DNA from: Pseudomonas frederiksbergensis
Lineage (GTDB): Bacteria; Pseudomonadota; Gammaproteobacteria; Pseudomonadales; Pseudomonadaceae
DNA: 64,000 bases
Assembly: GCF_900105495.1 (NCBI RefSeq)
Contig: NZ_FNTF01000002.1
Span: forward strand, 4,580,501-4,644,500
Direction: 5' to 3'
The position numbers and the translations under genes are program-made. Under the pieces are notes generated by a model. That model ran no database searches, was not told where the DNA came from, and saw only the letters and a program-made list of their open reading frames with translations. Position 1 is the first letter of the stretch; every line of letters starts with the position of its first letter. Below are positions 41,867 through 51,093 of the stretch, one piece after another.

Positions 41867-42777
41867 GTTTACTCACTGTGGCCGGCAGAGTGTCCACAGG
41901 GGGGTTCGCATTTAAAATAAAATAGCGCTCACTATTAAAACGAAACCTCCCCTCCACTAAATAGTTTAAGTTGGCACTTCGGCCAGCCACCATCAGACGA
42001 TTCCGAAATAACTTCGCACATGAGAAACAACATCAGACGCAACTTTTATCTTGTTTCGCGCTCACCCCGTTGCGCCGATCAATAAGAATTGTTTACACCC
42101 CATTCCCACCCCCTCTTTACATTTCAACTCAATCACGACACAACTTAACTCGATCATAGATATATAAATAAAAATGCTTTCGCAGCATTGTTTTCACTTT
42201 CGACGGCCAGTCGTTAGCAGCAAATCCAGTAACGCTGACGGGCGTTTAAATAATGATGCGTTTATCTATGAACGGCCAAAAACGAGTACATTTGTCCGGC
42301 TGGTGAAACGCTCATTTGGCGTTACTCCAACGCTGAAAAAGGCCTGAAGTTGCACCGTTACTGGAGTTAAAACTGCCAAGGCTGTGCGTTGAAATCGCAG
42401 TGCACACCAAGCACGGAACTACAAGTTCGACACTTGAAGCGGGTCATGAACATCATCGGTGCTCACACCACCACAACCAACGCAGTTTGATGAAGGCTCT
42501 GTCGTCCTAAAAAGGCCAGTTTTTGACCATCCCAGAAGTTATAAAAACAGGGTTGACGTGTTCCAGGTCGTGACTAGTGCGAGCCGCGGCATTGACTGCG
42601 CAATCGCTCAGTCAACGAACGTCGATAATCGAAAGCGATAAGGTCACGAGTTTTTTTACACACTCTAGGCCAAAAGCCGTCATTCGTGAGCCGCAGCTTT
42701 CGACCCAAAATTGACTTTCTGGTCCGAGCATAAAATTGAACTTCATCCGAAAACTACGCTTTGAATAATCCGCCCTT
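41867..42777. other. Upstream region with IS1182 debris
   Basis: Between the second sorA gene and the TetR gene. It contains a small inverted repeat TGTGG/CCACA at 41877-41898, near the sorA start, and a decayed IS1182 transposase at 42240-42490. No other gene is seen. Its low-GC part (42100-42180) could hold promoters. Confidence 0.5.
42240..42490 (+). pseudogene. IS1182-family transposase remnant
   Basis: Frame one gives NDAFIYERPK. After a one-base shift it continues as NEYICPAGETLIWRYSNAEK and GLKLHRYWS, then an in-frame TAA, then NCQGCALKSQCTPSTE. This is the central Cys-rich region typical of IS1182-family transposases. It has at least one frameshift and one stop, and both ends are missing. 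It lies between the sulfite-oxidase operon and the TetR group. Confidence 0.75.
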
Positions 42778-43371
42778 CTAAACCGCTTCCACATCATCGT
42801 TCGGCAACGAAGCAAACATTTCAGCGCGGCACACCTCAAGGATCTCATCCGCCAGCGCGGAATCATCCGGGCAGGCACGCGACAAAATAATCGCGCCGAC
42901 AGCACGTGACAGCAGGTCAATCATTTTCTTTCTTCCCTCACCCGCCGCGGAGTCCGGCCCCGTCGGGTATTTTTCCCCCAGCGTTTGGAGAGTGTGTTCG
43001 ATCCCTTCAGCAAACGTCGCTTTCAAATCATCCGATTGACGCGCCGCGTCGCCACACAACGCGGCCATGGTGCAACCGCTGCCACGTCCGTCCCGATGTT
43101 CCCTCGTCACATAGACGTCGATGAAGCCGGGAACGTCGAGAGCTTTGGCGCCTGTCAGCGACTTGGCAAGACTGCAAGCAGAGGCTTCGGCCATCAGGTC
43201 GGCCTTCGAACCGAAATGCTTGTAGAAACCTCCATGGGTGAAACCGGCAGCCGCCATGAGATCCGACACACCGACGCCGTCAAAGCCACGCTCACGGAAC
43301 AGCTCAGAGGCTGTCTCGACGATGTGCTCTCGATTGGCCTGCGCCTGGGCCTTGGTCACTCTCACGTGCAA
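42778..43371 (-). CDS. TetR-family transcriptional regulator
   Basis: A 197-residue regulator with an N-terminal helix-turn-helix (about 10-57: REHIVETASELFRERGFDGV, then VSDLMAAAGFTHGGFYKHFG) and a helical ligand domain. It is divergent from the Old Yellow Enzyme gene with 143 bp between, and a dyad at 43450-43467 is a plausible operator. It probably represses the downstream group and is released by an electrophile or an aldehyde. Confidence 0.8.
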   Translation of the reverse strand: MHVRVTKAQAQANREHIVETASELFRERGFDGVGVSDLMAAAGFTHGGFYKHFGSKADLMAEASACSLAKSLTGAKALDVPGFIDVYVTREHRDGRGSGCTMAALCGDAARQSDDLKATFAEGIEHTLQTLGEKYPTGPDSAAGEGRKKMIDLLSRAVGAIILSRACPDDSALADEILEVCRAEMFASLPNDDVEAV

Positions 43372-43436
43372 TACCTCATGTTCACTGGGAAATCATGCGG
43401 CCAAGCATACATAGATGCTGGTCATAATCAAAGCCG

Positions 43437-43467
43437 TTGACAGCTTAGATTAAGATCATCATCCTAA
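43437..43467. promoter_or_regulatory. Putative promoter/operator between tetR and OYE genes
   Basis: TTGACA at 43437-43442 is a good minus-35 hexamer. It is followed by TTAAGAT-CATC-ATCCTAA (43450-43467), a dyad with one mismatch per half. The spacing puts the dyad over the likely minus-10 region, where a TetR repressor would block transcription. The promoter call is weak. Confidence 0.35.
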
Positions 43468-43514
43468 TTGCACACACCACCGACCTCCATCAACGGGCAC
43501 GGAAGAAATACCAG

Positions 43515-44615
43515 ATGACCGATCAGAATCTGTTCACCTCTTACACGCTTGGCGCCCTCACGCTGTCGAACCGCATCGTCCTGGCGCCGCTGACACGTAA
43601 CCGCGCCGGTCAAGGCTTTGTCCCCAGCGAGTTCGCGGCCACTTATTACAGCCAACGTGCCAGCGCAGGCTTGCTGATCAGCGAAGCCACGCAGATTTCC
43701 CAACAGGGCCAGGGCTATCAGGACACCCCCGGGATCTACACGCAGGCGCAGATAGACGGCTGGCGCACAGTGACCGATGCCGTCCATGCCAAGGGCGGAA
43801 AAATCTTTCTGCAACTGTGGCATGTCGGCCGCGTGTCGCACGTTGATCTGCAAGAAAACGGCGCCGCACCCGTGGCCCCTTCTGCGCTGCGCGCCGCCAC
43901 CAAAGTATTCGTCAACAACCGCTTTGAAGACGTCTCCGAGCCGCGCGCACTGGACATCAGTGAACTACCAGGGATCGTCTCAGATTTCTGCCAGGCCGCG
44001 GCAAACGCGCTCGATGCTGGGTTCGATGGTGTAGAGATTCACGGTGCAAACGGCTATTTGCTGGATCAATTCCTCAAGGACAGCGCCAATTTGCGTACTG
44101 ATGCTTACGGCGGTTCGATTGAAAATCGAGCGCGTCTGTTGCTCGAAGTGACGGCGGCCGTCGTCAATGAAATCGGCGCGGATCGCACTGGTGTGCGCTT
44201 ATCGCCGGTGTCGCCGGCCAATGGCGTTTCCAGCAGTGATCCGCAGGCGCAATTCGATTACGTCGTCGACCAACTCGACGCGCTCGGCGTGGTTTATCTA
44301 CACGTGGTCGAAGGCGCGACCGGTGGCCCGCGTGACGTGGCGCCATTCAATTTCGGCGCCCTGCGCCAGCGCTTCAAAAACACCTACATCGCCAACAACG
44401 GCTATGACCTGAATCTGGCGACATCAAGGCTCGCCGAAGACCAAGCCGATCTGATCGCATTCGGTCGCCCGTTCATTGGCAATCCGGATCTGGTAGAGCG
44501 CCTCAAAAGTGGCGCGCCATTGTCCGCCTTCAATCCCGCCACGCTCTATGGCGGCGGTGCAGCAGGCTACATCGACTACCCGACGTTGGCTGAATCGAAC
44601 GCTACCGCAAGCTGA
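43515..44615 (+). CDS. Old Yellow Enzyme family alkene reductase
   Basis: A 366-residue FMN-dependent TIM barrel. The HxxN substrate-binding pair is visible in VEIHGANGYLLDQFLKD, the FMN-binding ends in GNPDLVERL and AFGRPFIGN, and the start NRIVLAPLTRNRA. It reduces activated C=C bonds of enones or nitro compounds with NAD(P)H. It is the first gene of a group transcribed away from TetR, like NemRA-type reactive electrophile defence. Confidence 0.9.
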   Translation: MTDQNLFTSYTLGALTLSNRIVLAPLTRNRAGQGFVPSEFAATYYSQRASAGLLISEATQISQQGQGYQDTPGIYTQAQIDGWRTVTDAVHAKGGKIFLQLWHVGRVSHVDLQENGAAPVAPSALRAATKVFVNNRFEDVSEPRALDISELPGIVSDFCQAAANALDAGFDGVEIHGANGYLLDQFLKDSANLRTDAYGGSIENRARLLLEVTAAVVNEIGADRTGVRLSPVSPANGVSSSDPQAQFDYVVDQLDALGVVYLHVVEGATGGPRDVAPFNFGALRQRFKNTYIANNGYDLNLATSRLAEDQADLIAFGRPFIGNPDLVERLKSGAPLSAFNPATLYGGGAAGYIDYPTLAESNATAS

Positions 44616-44667
44616 GCAATCAGTGATCGCGCTTTCTGTTTCACACATCCTCAAAGAGAGATAACCC

Positions 44668-45456
44668 ATGAGCACTCGCCCTGCTGTTCTCATCACTGGC
44701 GCCTCCACCGGCATTGGCGCCGTCTACGCCGAGCGCTTCGCGCAACGCGGCCACGATCTAGTACTGGTCGCCCGAGACCAGGTACGTCTGGACGCACTTG
44801 CAGCCCGATTGCGCAGCGAACACGGCGTCACCATCGATGTCATTCCGGCGGACCTGACCCAACTCGGCGATCTGACAACTGTTGAAACCCGCCTGCGCGA
44901 CGACGCCCGTATCGGCATCCTTGTCAATAACGCCGGTGCCGCGCTGTCCGGTAACTTTATCGACCAAAGCACCGACAGCGTTGCGCAACTGGTCGCCCTC
45001 AACACCACAGCGCTGGTGCGCTTGGCCAGCGCCATTGCCCCACGCCTGGCCAAAGCAGGCGAAGGCGCGATCATCAACATCGGTTCGGTGGTGGGCCTGG
45101 CGCCAGAGTTCGGCATGTCGGTCTATGGTGCAACCAAAGCGTTTGTGCTGTTTCTTTCCCAAGGCCTGAGCCTGGAACTTTCGCCTCAGGGCGTCTACGT
45201 GCAGGCCGTGCTGCCGGCGGCCACCCGCACGGAGATCTGGGATCGCTCCGGCGTCGACATCAACACCTTGAGCGAAATCATGGAAGTGGACGATCTGGTG
45301 GATGCCGCACTGGTCGGTTTCGATCGTCGCGAACCGGTGACGATCCCGCCGCTGCACGAAGCTGAACGCTGGGATGACCTGCAGAGCGCACGTCAGGGCT
45401 TGCTGGGGCAAATCCGCCAGGCTGCGGTTGCCCAGCGCTACCTAACCCAACAGTGA
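44668..45456 (+). CDS. Short-chain dehydrogenase/reductase
   Basis: A 262-residue NAD(P)-dependent SDR with the nucleotide motif TGASTGIG (residues 10-17), NNAGAAL, and the catalytic Tyr/Lys in SVYGATKAF with Ser in IGSVVG. Start has AAGAGAGATAACC before ATG. It follows the OYE gene by 52 bp. It may reduce the carbonyl left after alkene reduction; substrate unknown. Confidence 0.85.
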   Translation: MSTRPAVLITGASTGIGAVYAERFAQRGHDLVLVARDQVRLDALAARLRSEHGVTIDVIPADLTQLGDLTTVETRLRDDARIGILVNNAGAALSGNFIDQSTDSVAQLVALNTTALVRLASAIAPRLAKAGEGAIINIGSVVGLAPEFGMSVYGATKAFVLFLSQGLSLELSPQGVYVQAVLPAATRTEIWDRSGVDINTLSEIMEVDDLVDAALVGFDRREPVTIPPLHEAERWDDLQSARQGLLGQIRQAAVAQRYLTQQ

Positions 45457-45523
45457 TCTTTTGGTAGCGAGCATTCGCGCCGGATTCGATGCAGGCGCGT
45501 CAGGCTCGCTGTCCGGAGTAGAA

Positions 45524-46280
45524 ATGAATCCAACGAAGACAAATACCCCCTCGGGTTCGCAGACGTCGTTCATCAACGCGGCGAACCAGTCGATCACGGT
45601 CAACGGCATTCCCTTCGCCTACCGCGATACCGGTCCCACAACCGGTGTGCCTCTCGTACTGTTCAACCATTGGGGCGCGGTGCTGGATAACTTCGATCCC
45701 GCGATCATCGATGGCCTAGCACAAACCAGGCGCGTCATTACCACCGACTATCGTGGTATTGGCGGCTCAGGTGGAACCGCACCACTGACGGTCGGCGAAA
45801 TGGCTGACGATGCCATCCAACTGATGCATGCGCTGGGGTTCGACACCGTTGATATGCTCGGTTTTTCGCTCGGCGGTTTCGTTGCTCAAGACATCGCCCT
45901 GAAAGCGCCAGCATCCCAAGTTCTACCTGTTCTTTACTTCGACGCCCAACGGCCGTCGATCCGCCTCGCAGTATTTGCAACGCTTGAAAGCGCGGAAAAA
46001 AAATCGCGACAAAGGCCCGACGCCCTACGCTTTCCTGCGGCAGTTGAAAGCCATCACCGCGTGGGGCAATCAGGCACCGCAAGACCTCGATCGCTTGCGG
46101 ACGCCGACGCTGATCGTCAACGGCGACAACGACATCATGGTGCCCAGTGAAAACTCGCTGGCACTGGCCAACCGCGTCCCGAGCGCACAGTTGGTTATTT
46201 ATGAAGATGCCGGGCACGGCGGAATTTTCCAGAACTACGCTGACTTCGTGGCCAAGGCACTGGCGTTCCTCGATGCCTGA
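45524..46280 (+). pseudogene. Alpha/beta hydrolase with internal deletion and frameshift
   Basis: The first part encodes an alpha/beta hydrolase from ATG 45524 (GGAGTAGAA upstream) with NHWGAVLDNFDPAIIDGLAQ, DYRGIGGSGG and the nucleophile elbow GFSLGGF. After DIALKAP the frame breaks. The continuing frame reads PKFYLFFTSTPNGRRSASQY then LQRLKARKKN and runs to LTLV-type end ADFVAKALAFLDA, with the catalytic Asp and His (NGDNDIM, DAGHGG). The joining point lacks the usual cap-domain stretch of some 35-40 residues. The gene is therefore dead, while the neighbours on both sides are intact. Confidence 0.75.
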
Positions 46281-46348
46281 CAACGCCGCACATCAACGCC
46301 GAATACGTACCGCCCTCCCTCCCTCCAACCGACAAGAGCCGCACCATG

Positions 46349-47347
46349 ATGAAGGCATTTCTAATTGATCGCTATGGCAAGAACACTGGGCGCATTGGAG
46401 AAGTGCCCGTCCCTGAAGTGGGCGCCCACGACGTATTGATTGAGGTACACGCCAGCAGCGTCAACGTTCTGGATTCGAAGATCAGGAAAGGCGAATTCAA
46501 ACTGATCCTGCCCTATGCATTTCCGCTGGTGCTGGGCAATGACCTGGCGGGCGTAGTGGTTCAAATTGGAGCACAGGTGACGGGGTTCAAGCCGGGAGAC
46601 GAGGTCTACGCTCGCCCGCCTGAAGCGCGGATCGGAACGTTCGCCGAATTGATCGCAGTGGACGAAAACGCGGTCGCACGCAAACCCGCCAATACCACCA
46701 TGGCACAAGCCGCGTCCCTCCCCTTGGTTGCACTGACCGCCTGGCAAGTGCTGGTCGAAACCGCCCAACTGAAAAAGGGCCAGAAAATACTGATCCACGC
46801 CGGCTCCGGCGGCGTCGGCACTCTCGCCATCCAGCTCGCCAAACACCTCGGCGCCTTTGTCGCGACCACCACCAGCACCGCGAATGTCGAATGGGTGAAG
46901 GCACTCGGGGCCGATGCAGTGATCGATTACACACAGCAGAACTTCGAAAGTGTCTTGCACGACTATGACGTGGTGTTGAACAGCCTTGGCGCCGATGTAC
47001 TGGAGAAGTCACTCAAGGTCCTCAAGCCCGGCGGCCAACTCATTTCCATCTCAGGGCCACCCACTGCACGGTTCGCGCAGGAGCAAGGACTGTCCTGGCC
47101 ATTGCAGCAAGTCATGCGCCTGCTGAGCCTTGGCATTCGTCGCAAAGCGCGCAAGCAGGATGTCAGCTATGCATTCGTGTTCATGCGGGCCAATGGTGCT
47201 CAACTGCAACAAATCACCGCGCTCGTTGAGGACGGCATCATCAACCTTGTGGTTGATCGCGCCTTCACCTTTGAATCAACGGCAGAGGCGTTGAAGTACG
47301 TCGAGCAGGGACGAGCCAAGGGCAAGGTCGTTGTTACGCTCAAATGA
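46349..47347 (+). CDS. Quinone oxidoreductase-like MDR family reductase
   Basis: A 332-residue zinc-free medium-chain dehydrogenase (MKAFLIDRYGKN and on), with NAD(P)-binding motif AGSGGVGTLAIQLAKHLG and the enzyme's NxxD-type sites for quinones or enones. The second of two adjacent ATG codons is used as start; an upstream GCACC gives only a weak site. It follows the dead hydrolase and completes the electrophile-defence-like group. Confidence 0.8.
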   Translation: MKAFLIDRYGKNTGRIGEVPVPEVGAHDVLIEVHASSVNVLDSKIRKGEFKLILPYAFPLVLGNDLAGVVVQIGAQVTGFKPGDEVYARPPEARIGTFAELIAVDENAVARKPANTTMAQAASLPLVALTAWQVLVETAQLKKGQKILIHAGSGGVGTLAIQLAKHLGAFVATTTSTANVEWVKALGADAVIDYTQQNFESVLHDYDVVLNSLGADVLEKSLKVLKPGGQLISISGPPTARFAQEQGLSWPLQQVMRLLSLGIRRKARKQDVSYAFVFMRANGAQLQQITALVEDGIINLVVDRAFTFESTAEALKYVEQGRAKGKVVVTLK

Positions 47348-47717
47348 CGACGCTACATATCGATGAGCTAACCGATTGGTCTGTACTGGCGCTTAAGGGC
47401 TTCAATGAGCAACGCAGTACGGATACGCGCAAACTTCCCTCCAAGCGGATCTGTGACCGCTTTGCTCTGCTGGCGAGCCTCACTCTCTAGGCGCTCGTTA
47501 TCTCTGTTTACTCGTCGCCCTCCTGCGCAGTACTTAAATATGTGCCTGATTCCGACACCCCTTGCCGGCAGACGACAGACGCTCCGAACTTGTTTTCTTA
47601 GTCTCCCCTGGACCGACGTTCAACGCTTCACGTCGGCTTAACCAGTCTTGCCACTGCACATCCCGCCATAGGCTCTAGCCGAGCGCACCAGGGATGGGTT
47701 CAAGGAGAATAAGAATA
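47348..47717. other. Intergenic region with coding-like minus-strand tail
   Basis: No gene with a clear start is seen. On the minus strand, from about 47550 to a stop at 47362, the frame reads RVNRDNERLESEARQQSKAV then TDPLGGKFARIRTALLIEAL and KRQYRPIG. It has protein-like composition, possibly the tail of a lost gene. A plus-strand frame over the same bases looks less natural. Confidence 0.35.
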
Positions 47718-48902
47718 ATGAATCCGGCTTTCACTTCATCAATCAATAACCTGCTCGATACCGTCACCGCGGGACAACAGCGCGTGCCAGGCGTAGTTGC
47801 AGCAATAACCGGGCGAGATGGTTTGCTCTACGAGGGAGCTTCAGGACAACGAACGCTCGGTCAAACTGATGCAATGACGACCGACAGTGTTTTCGCTATG
47901 TTTTCGACGACTAAAGCGATCACCGCCACGGCGGTGCTTCAGTTGGTCGAGGACGGCCGACTGGATCTCGATGCGCCTGCCAGGGACTATGTGCCGATGA
48001 TCGGCGAACTTAAGGTGCTTGACGGGTTTGATACCGACGGCACCCCGCGGCTTCGCGCGCCCAAAAAACACATCACCACGCGGATGCTTCTGCTTCATAC
48101 AGCAGGCCTGGGTTATGAATTCTTTAACGAAAACTACAACCGGCTAGTCCAGGAAGGACGCCAACCCAGCATCATCAGTGGATCGTTGGCGGCACTTATA
48201 ACGCCCTTGCTGTTTGAGCCTGGTGAACAGTGGGAATACGGTTCCAACATGGATTGGGCCGGTCTGGTGGTCGAGGCCATTACCGGCAAACGTCTGGGTG
48301 AAGTCATGCGACAGCGTATTTTTGAGCCGCTGGGCATGACCGATACCGCCTTTAGCATGAGCGCATCGATGATCCAGCGACGGGCTGGAATGCATCAGCG
48401 TGAAGAAGATGGATCGCTGACCGCGGTCGAGGGCTCCCTCCTTCCAGAGGAACCAGAAGTGCACATGGGAGGCCATGGCCTGTTCTCGACAGTGAAGGAT
48501 TATTGCCTGTTCATCCGGGCCTGGCTAAACGATGGACAGGGTGATCACGGACGAATTCTGAAGCCTGAGACGATTCGTTTCGCTGAAAAAAACGGGCTCG
48601 ACAACCTGAAAATAAAAGCCCTTCCCTGCGTGATTCCGAGTATCTCCCACACTGCGGAATTCTTCCCTGGCATGCCAAAGTCATGGGCGTTGAGTTTCAT
48701 GATCAACGAACAAGACGCACCCACCGGTCGTCCTGCGGGCTCTTTGGCGTGGGCTGGGTTGGCCAATCTTTTCTATTGGATCGATCGCAAGAATGGCATC
48801 GGTGGTTTTTGGGCCACTCAGATATTGCCATTCATAGACCCTGTTTCGACCAATGGATATCTGGATTTTGAAACGGCGGCCTACCGCAATCTGACCACCT
48901 GA
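47718..48902 (+). CDS. Class C beta-lactamase-like serine esterase
   Basis: A 394-residue enzyme from ATG 47718 (AGGAGAATAAGAATA upstream; an earlier in-frame ATG adds 8 residues without a site). It has the SxxK motif STTK (about 63-66) and the YxN motif in EYGSNMDW. It also has HMGGHGLFST, a family VIII esterase feature in place of the KTG box. It has no clear signal peptide, so it is probably cytoplasmic and cleaves esters, not beta-lactams. Confidence 0.85.
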   Translation: MNPAFTSSINNLLDTVTAGQQRVPGVVAAITGRDGLLYEGASGQRTLGQTDAMTTDSVFAMFSTTKAITATAVLQLVEDGRLDLDAPARDYVPMIGELKVLDGFDTDGTPRLRAPKKHITTRMLLLHTAGLGYEFFNENYNRLVQEGRQPSIISGSLAALITPLLFEPGEQWEYGSNMDWAGLVVEAITGKRLGEVMRQRIFEPLGMTDTAFSMSASMIQRRAGMHQREEDGSLTAVEGSLLPEEPEVHMGGHGLFSTVKDYCLFIRAWLNDGQGDHGRILKPETIRFAEKNGLDNLKIKALPCVIPSISHTAEFFPGMPKSWALSFMINEQDAPTGRPAGSLAWAGLANLFYWIDRKNGIGGFWATQILPFIDPVSTNGYLDFETAAYRNLTT

Positions 48903-49008
48903 ACCCGTACCTGATTCGATTCGCATGAGAGCCCCCCAAGGGCTCCAGGCGATGGCGCAAGAAAACTATCCCCTTCTCCGAAAACAACAAAAACAAAACA
49001 GGTGACTC

Positions 49009-49932
49009 ATGGAGATCTCCACACGTACCCCTGCGCGCGCTCGATCCACAAAATGCGCATTTGGCACTTCAACAATCAGTGCCGGCATCCTGCTGGCGAC
49101 TCTGGCGGGCAACGCCGGAGCCGTCGATGTGGACGCCGGCGAATACGCCGCTGCGCTTCCAGCCGGCAGCAATATCGGCTTGCTTTACCTCCAGCATGCC
49201 GAACGGCGGTCACTTTACGGTAATGGTCACAAGGTTGCGATAAAAGCGGGACTCGACTCGGATATCGGCATATTGCGCGTCGCGAATTACCAGCAGTTGG
49301 GTGACTACACGATTAATACGCAGTTCCTGTTGCCATTCGGGCGCCTGGAAGGAACACGCGATAACGACTCGTTGGGACAAACCAATGGCGTGGGCGACTT
49401 GGTCCTGGCGTCCACTCTGTGGCTCGTGAATGATCCGGCGAAGAACCGATATTGGGGCATTGCGCCCTACCTGTTCGTGCCGACCGGTAACTATGACCGA
49501 AACGATGCACTCAACCTTGGCGAAAATCGTTGGAAGATGACGTTGCAGACAGGCTATGTGACCGGCCTCACTGAAAAGTTGTCTCTGGACCTCACCGCCG
49601 ATGTAACCCTGTTTGGCAAAAATGATGACCTCACGAGTCAAGGCCTGACGTTGCGACAGAAGCCTCTATGGCAAGCCCAGTCCTACCTGAGATACGCCGT
49701 GACACCCAAGCTGTCGGTGCATGTCGGCGCGTCTCAACTCTGGGGTGGTGAGACGCGCGTTGACGGTCAGGATCTGAACGATGAACCCAACACCAGCAAG
49801 TACCGTGTCGGGGGATCGTACTGGATGACCCCTACGTTCCAGGCCCTGCTCAATTACGGCCAGGACGTATCGGTCGACAACGGCTTCAAGGAAAAGCAGC
49901 GGGTTAACCTCCGGCTGTTGTGGGTGTTCTGA
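49009..49932 (+). CDS. Outer-membrane transporter-like protein (phenol MetA pathway family)
   Basis: A 307-residue protein with an export signal (about 1-38, ending NAGA) and a run of beta-strands ending in the aromatic terminus VNLRLLWVF typical of outer-membrane barrels. The pattern resembles the MetA-pathway phenol degradation transporter family. It is preceded by the esterase and followed by a terminator. It probably takes up or secretes a small hydrophobic compound. Confidence 0.7.
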   Translation: MEISTRTPARARSTKCAFGTSTISAGILLATLAGNAGAVDVDAGEYAAALPAGSNIGLLYLQHAERRSLYGNGHKVAIKAGLDSDIGILRVANYQQLGDYTINTQFLLPFGRLEGTRDNDSLGQTNGVGDLVLASTLWLVNDPAKNRYWGIAPYLFVPTGNYDRNDALNLGENRWKMTLQTGYVTGLTEKLSLDLTADVTLFGKNDDLTSQGLTLRQKPLWQAQSYLRYAVTPKLSVHVGASQLWGGETRVDGQDLNDEPNTSKYRVGGSYWMTPTFQALLNYGQDVSVDNGFKEKQRVNLRLLWVF

Positions 49933-49956
49933 CCCACAGCAAGTGGTTGGCTTCCT

Positions 49957-49998
49957 GGGCACCGAGAGCGTCTTGGACGTCACTCTCGGTGCCCTTTT
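49957..49998 (+). terminator. Terminator after the outer-membrane protein gene
   Basis: GGGCACCGAGAG pairs with CTCTCGGTGCCC (12-bp perfect stem), loop 14 nt, followed by TTTT. It separates the plus-strand genes from the minus-strand AraC gene. Confidence 0.85.
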
Positions 49999-50011
49999 CT
50001 GCCTCGCATCG

Positions 50012-51040
50012 CTAACGCAGTCGGCGCTGCAAGGTTTGGGAGGGTAATTCACTGAAACGCTTGCGATAGATTCCCGCAAATTCACCCAGGTTTAGATAAC
50101 CCCACCGAAAGGCGATGGTGGAAACAGTTGTCCCCGACTCCGGACCCGTTGCCAATAAATCGCGGCGCACACCCTGCAACCGCTGCTCGCGCAAGAACGC
50201 ACCGGGCGTCATGCCGCGAAAACGCGAGAAGGCTCCACTCAATGCCCGCACACTGGTCCCGACGGCACTGGCAACCTCTGCCATCGTCGGCAGGCTCGCT
50301 GCGTTGGCACTCATGAACTCTTCAGCGGCCCTGACATAACGCGGTGCAATCCGGTTCATTGGACTATTGAAATCAAGCCCTGCTTGCTCGGCGCGGCCAG
50401 CCCACTCTCGTAATAAATGAACGCAAAGACTTTGTTCCAAGTGAGCCCCCATACGTCCTTCAGCCATGTGCTCGGAAGCCTCGGAAACACAACGAACCGT
50501 GTACTCCAGCAGGCTTAGCCAGCTAGAACCGACTCCGCCGATAATGCATTTATGTCTCCAGAACCGATCATCGGGCACGAACCCAAACCACTGCTGCGCC
50601 ATCCGTTCCAGAACTGCATGAGGAATAGTCAGATTCAGTTGCAGGTGATCCGGGTCGAGGTCGATCCGGTAATCGACACGACTGCAATTGGCAATGAAGG
50701 ATTGACCTACTGCCGTATCCTCAGTGACCGAACGTTGAGCCCAGTGCCGGGCATTGCCGCGAATGGTCGTCAGCAGTAATGCATTCCCCGACTCGGGCGA
50801 AAATTCATCGACGCTCACGGCGACTCCATAGGCAAAACGAGTCAGCGTCAACTCGCCAATCCTGGACGAATGCATGGTTGCGTGCGGCTTGATGGCATGC
50901 CCGATGGGGGCCACACGATAGGGCATGTAAACGCGATCCGACCAGTCGCTGATTTCATCCCAATCGGTTGAAAAAATTTTGTGCTGCTGACGTATCGGTT
51001 TGCCGCTGACATCGGTTAACAACGCATGGTCGAGACGCAT
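50012..51040 (-). CDS. AraC-family transcriptional regulator
   Basis: A 342-residue regulator with a ligand/oligomer domain (about 1-220, AraC_binding_2-like) and a C-terminal AraC double helix-turn-helix (about 235-342) with MAEVASAVGTSVRALSGAFS, RFRGMTPGAFLREQRL and STIAFRWGYLNLGEFAGIYR. It faces away from the porin and esterase genes and likely controls one of them. Target unknown. Confidence 0.85.
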   Translation of the reverse strand: MRLDHALLTDVSGKPIRQQHKIFSTDWDEISDWSDRVYMPYRVAPIGHAIKPHATMHSSRIGELTLTRFAYGVAVSVDEFSPESGNALLLTTIRGNARHWAQRSVTEDTAVGQSFIANCSRVDYRIDLDPDHLQLNLTIPHAVLERMAQQWFGFVPDDRFWRHKCIIGGVGSSWLSLLEYTVRCVSEASEHMAEGRMGAHLEQSLCVHLLREWAGRAEQAGLDFNSPMNRIAPRYVRAAEEFMSANAASLPTMAEVASAVGTSVRALSGAFSRFRGMTPGAFLREQRLQGVRRDLLATGPESGTTVSTIAFRWGYLNLGEFAGIYRKRFSELPSQTLQRRLR

Positions 51041-51093
51041 GGAGACACCTGTTTTTATTATTTTAGGGTGAACCGCTGATCAGAGTAGCAACC

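Noticed and set aside
47405..47641. 78-residue plus-strand frame after the MDR gene
   Set aside because: Random-looking composition; the opposite strand is more protein-like.
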